A model generated the notes under the pieces. It did not search any database. It saw only the letters and a list, made by a program, of their open reading frames with translations, and was not told where the DNA came from. This document shows positions 63,984 to 64,000 of a stretch of 64,000 nucleotides of DNA, in pieces (positions within the stretch are counted from its first letter, which is position 1; each line of letters begins with the position of its first letter). Position numbers and translations under genes: made by a program. Where the stretch lies: the NCBI RefSeq assembly GCF_036227205.1, contig NZ_CP109442.1:1364001-1428000 (forward strand), read 5' to 3'. This DNA is from Amycolatopsis sp. NBC_01480 (lineage in GTDB: Bacteria; Actinomycetota; Actinomycetes; Mycobacteriales; Pseudonocardiaceae).

Positions 63984-64000
63984 GCATCAGTCGATCCGCA

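Overview
The window is chromosomal DNA of a high-GC actinobacterium. Most reading frames use G or C at the third codon position, GTG and TTG starts are common, and several genes appear to be leaderless. The gene order from dinG and pncB through clpS, a DUF2017 gene, a P1 peptidase, mec-cysO-cysM, rhomboid, murI, an MBL hydrolase, rph and rdgB (37.3-51.5 kb) is the order known in Mycobacterium tuberculosis (Rv1329c-Rv1341). The serB-ctaD pair (53.2-56.4 kb) matches Rv3042c-Rv3043c. Together with a four-gene conservon operon (9.5-13.3 kb), this points to a soil actinomycete of the Pseudonocardiaceae type, for example Amycolatopsis. The genus is inferred; no rRNA is present.

Layout. 0-9.5 kb: a cut-off TetR regulator, DUF1992, a VOC protein, a divergent quinone oxidoreductase/LysR pair, a decayed DUF222 (13E12-type) gene inside tandem repeats, an HxlR/aldo-keto reductase operon with a candidate operator, a membrane metallophosphoesterase, a HAD phosphatase, a NUDIX hydrolase and a DoxX protein. 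9.5-13.3 kb: a conservon (sensor kinase, roadblock, DUF742, Ras-like GTPase). 13.7-19.6 kb: a small membrane protein, a TenA-like protein, a long-chain acyl-CoA synthetase, an SDR and an MFS transporter. 19.6-19.8 kb: three tandem Shine-Dalgarno plus micro-ORF repeats. 20-26 kb: a membrane diguanylate cyclase, a phospholipase A2/membrane acyltransferase/DUF4383 fusion, and an LCP cell-wall ligase. 26-33.4 kb: regulators, DUF3618, an unusual tRNA-Leu(UAG), a wrecked LuxR gene, an LLM oxidoreductase, an RHH/Doc toxin-antitoxin pair, a lipoprotein and a Bcp peroxiredoxin.

33.4-34.8 kb holds an IS481-like element that landed inside a hairpin shared with another locus and duplicated about 15 bp of target. 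34.8-37.2 kb is a two-component system. 37.3-51.9 kb is the conserved housekeeping block: RNA and nucleotide maintenance (rph, rdgB), peptidoglycan precursor (murI), the protein-bound cysteine route (mec-cysO-cysM), N-end rule proteolysis (clpS), NAD salvage (pncB, pncA), biotin uptake (bioY) and DNA repair (dinG). 52-58.6 kb: OsmC, Pth2, serB, ctaD, a phosphotransferase, an alpha/beta hydrolase and a GNAT protein. 58.6-62.3 kb is mostly locally amplified repeat DNA around three genes. The window closes with a PLP-dependent lyase divergent from an Lrp/AsnC regulator that share a palindromic operator.

No CRISPR, prophage or biosynthetic gene cluster is visible. The most unusual items are two families of dispersed nested palindromes at gene 3' ends, the triple M(S/R)DREA micro-ORF repeat, the phospholipase fusion, a DUF2017 protein without any cysteine, a CysO that ends in GG-AR, and the short-variable-arm tRNA-Leu. 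Family calls were made by reading the sequence without a database search.
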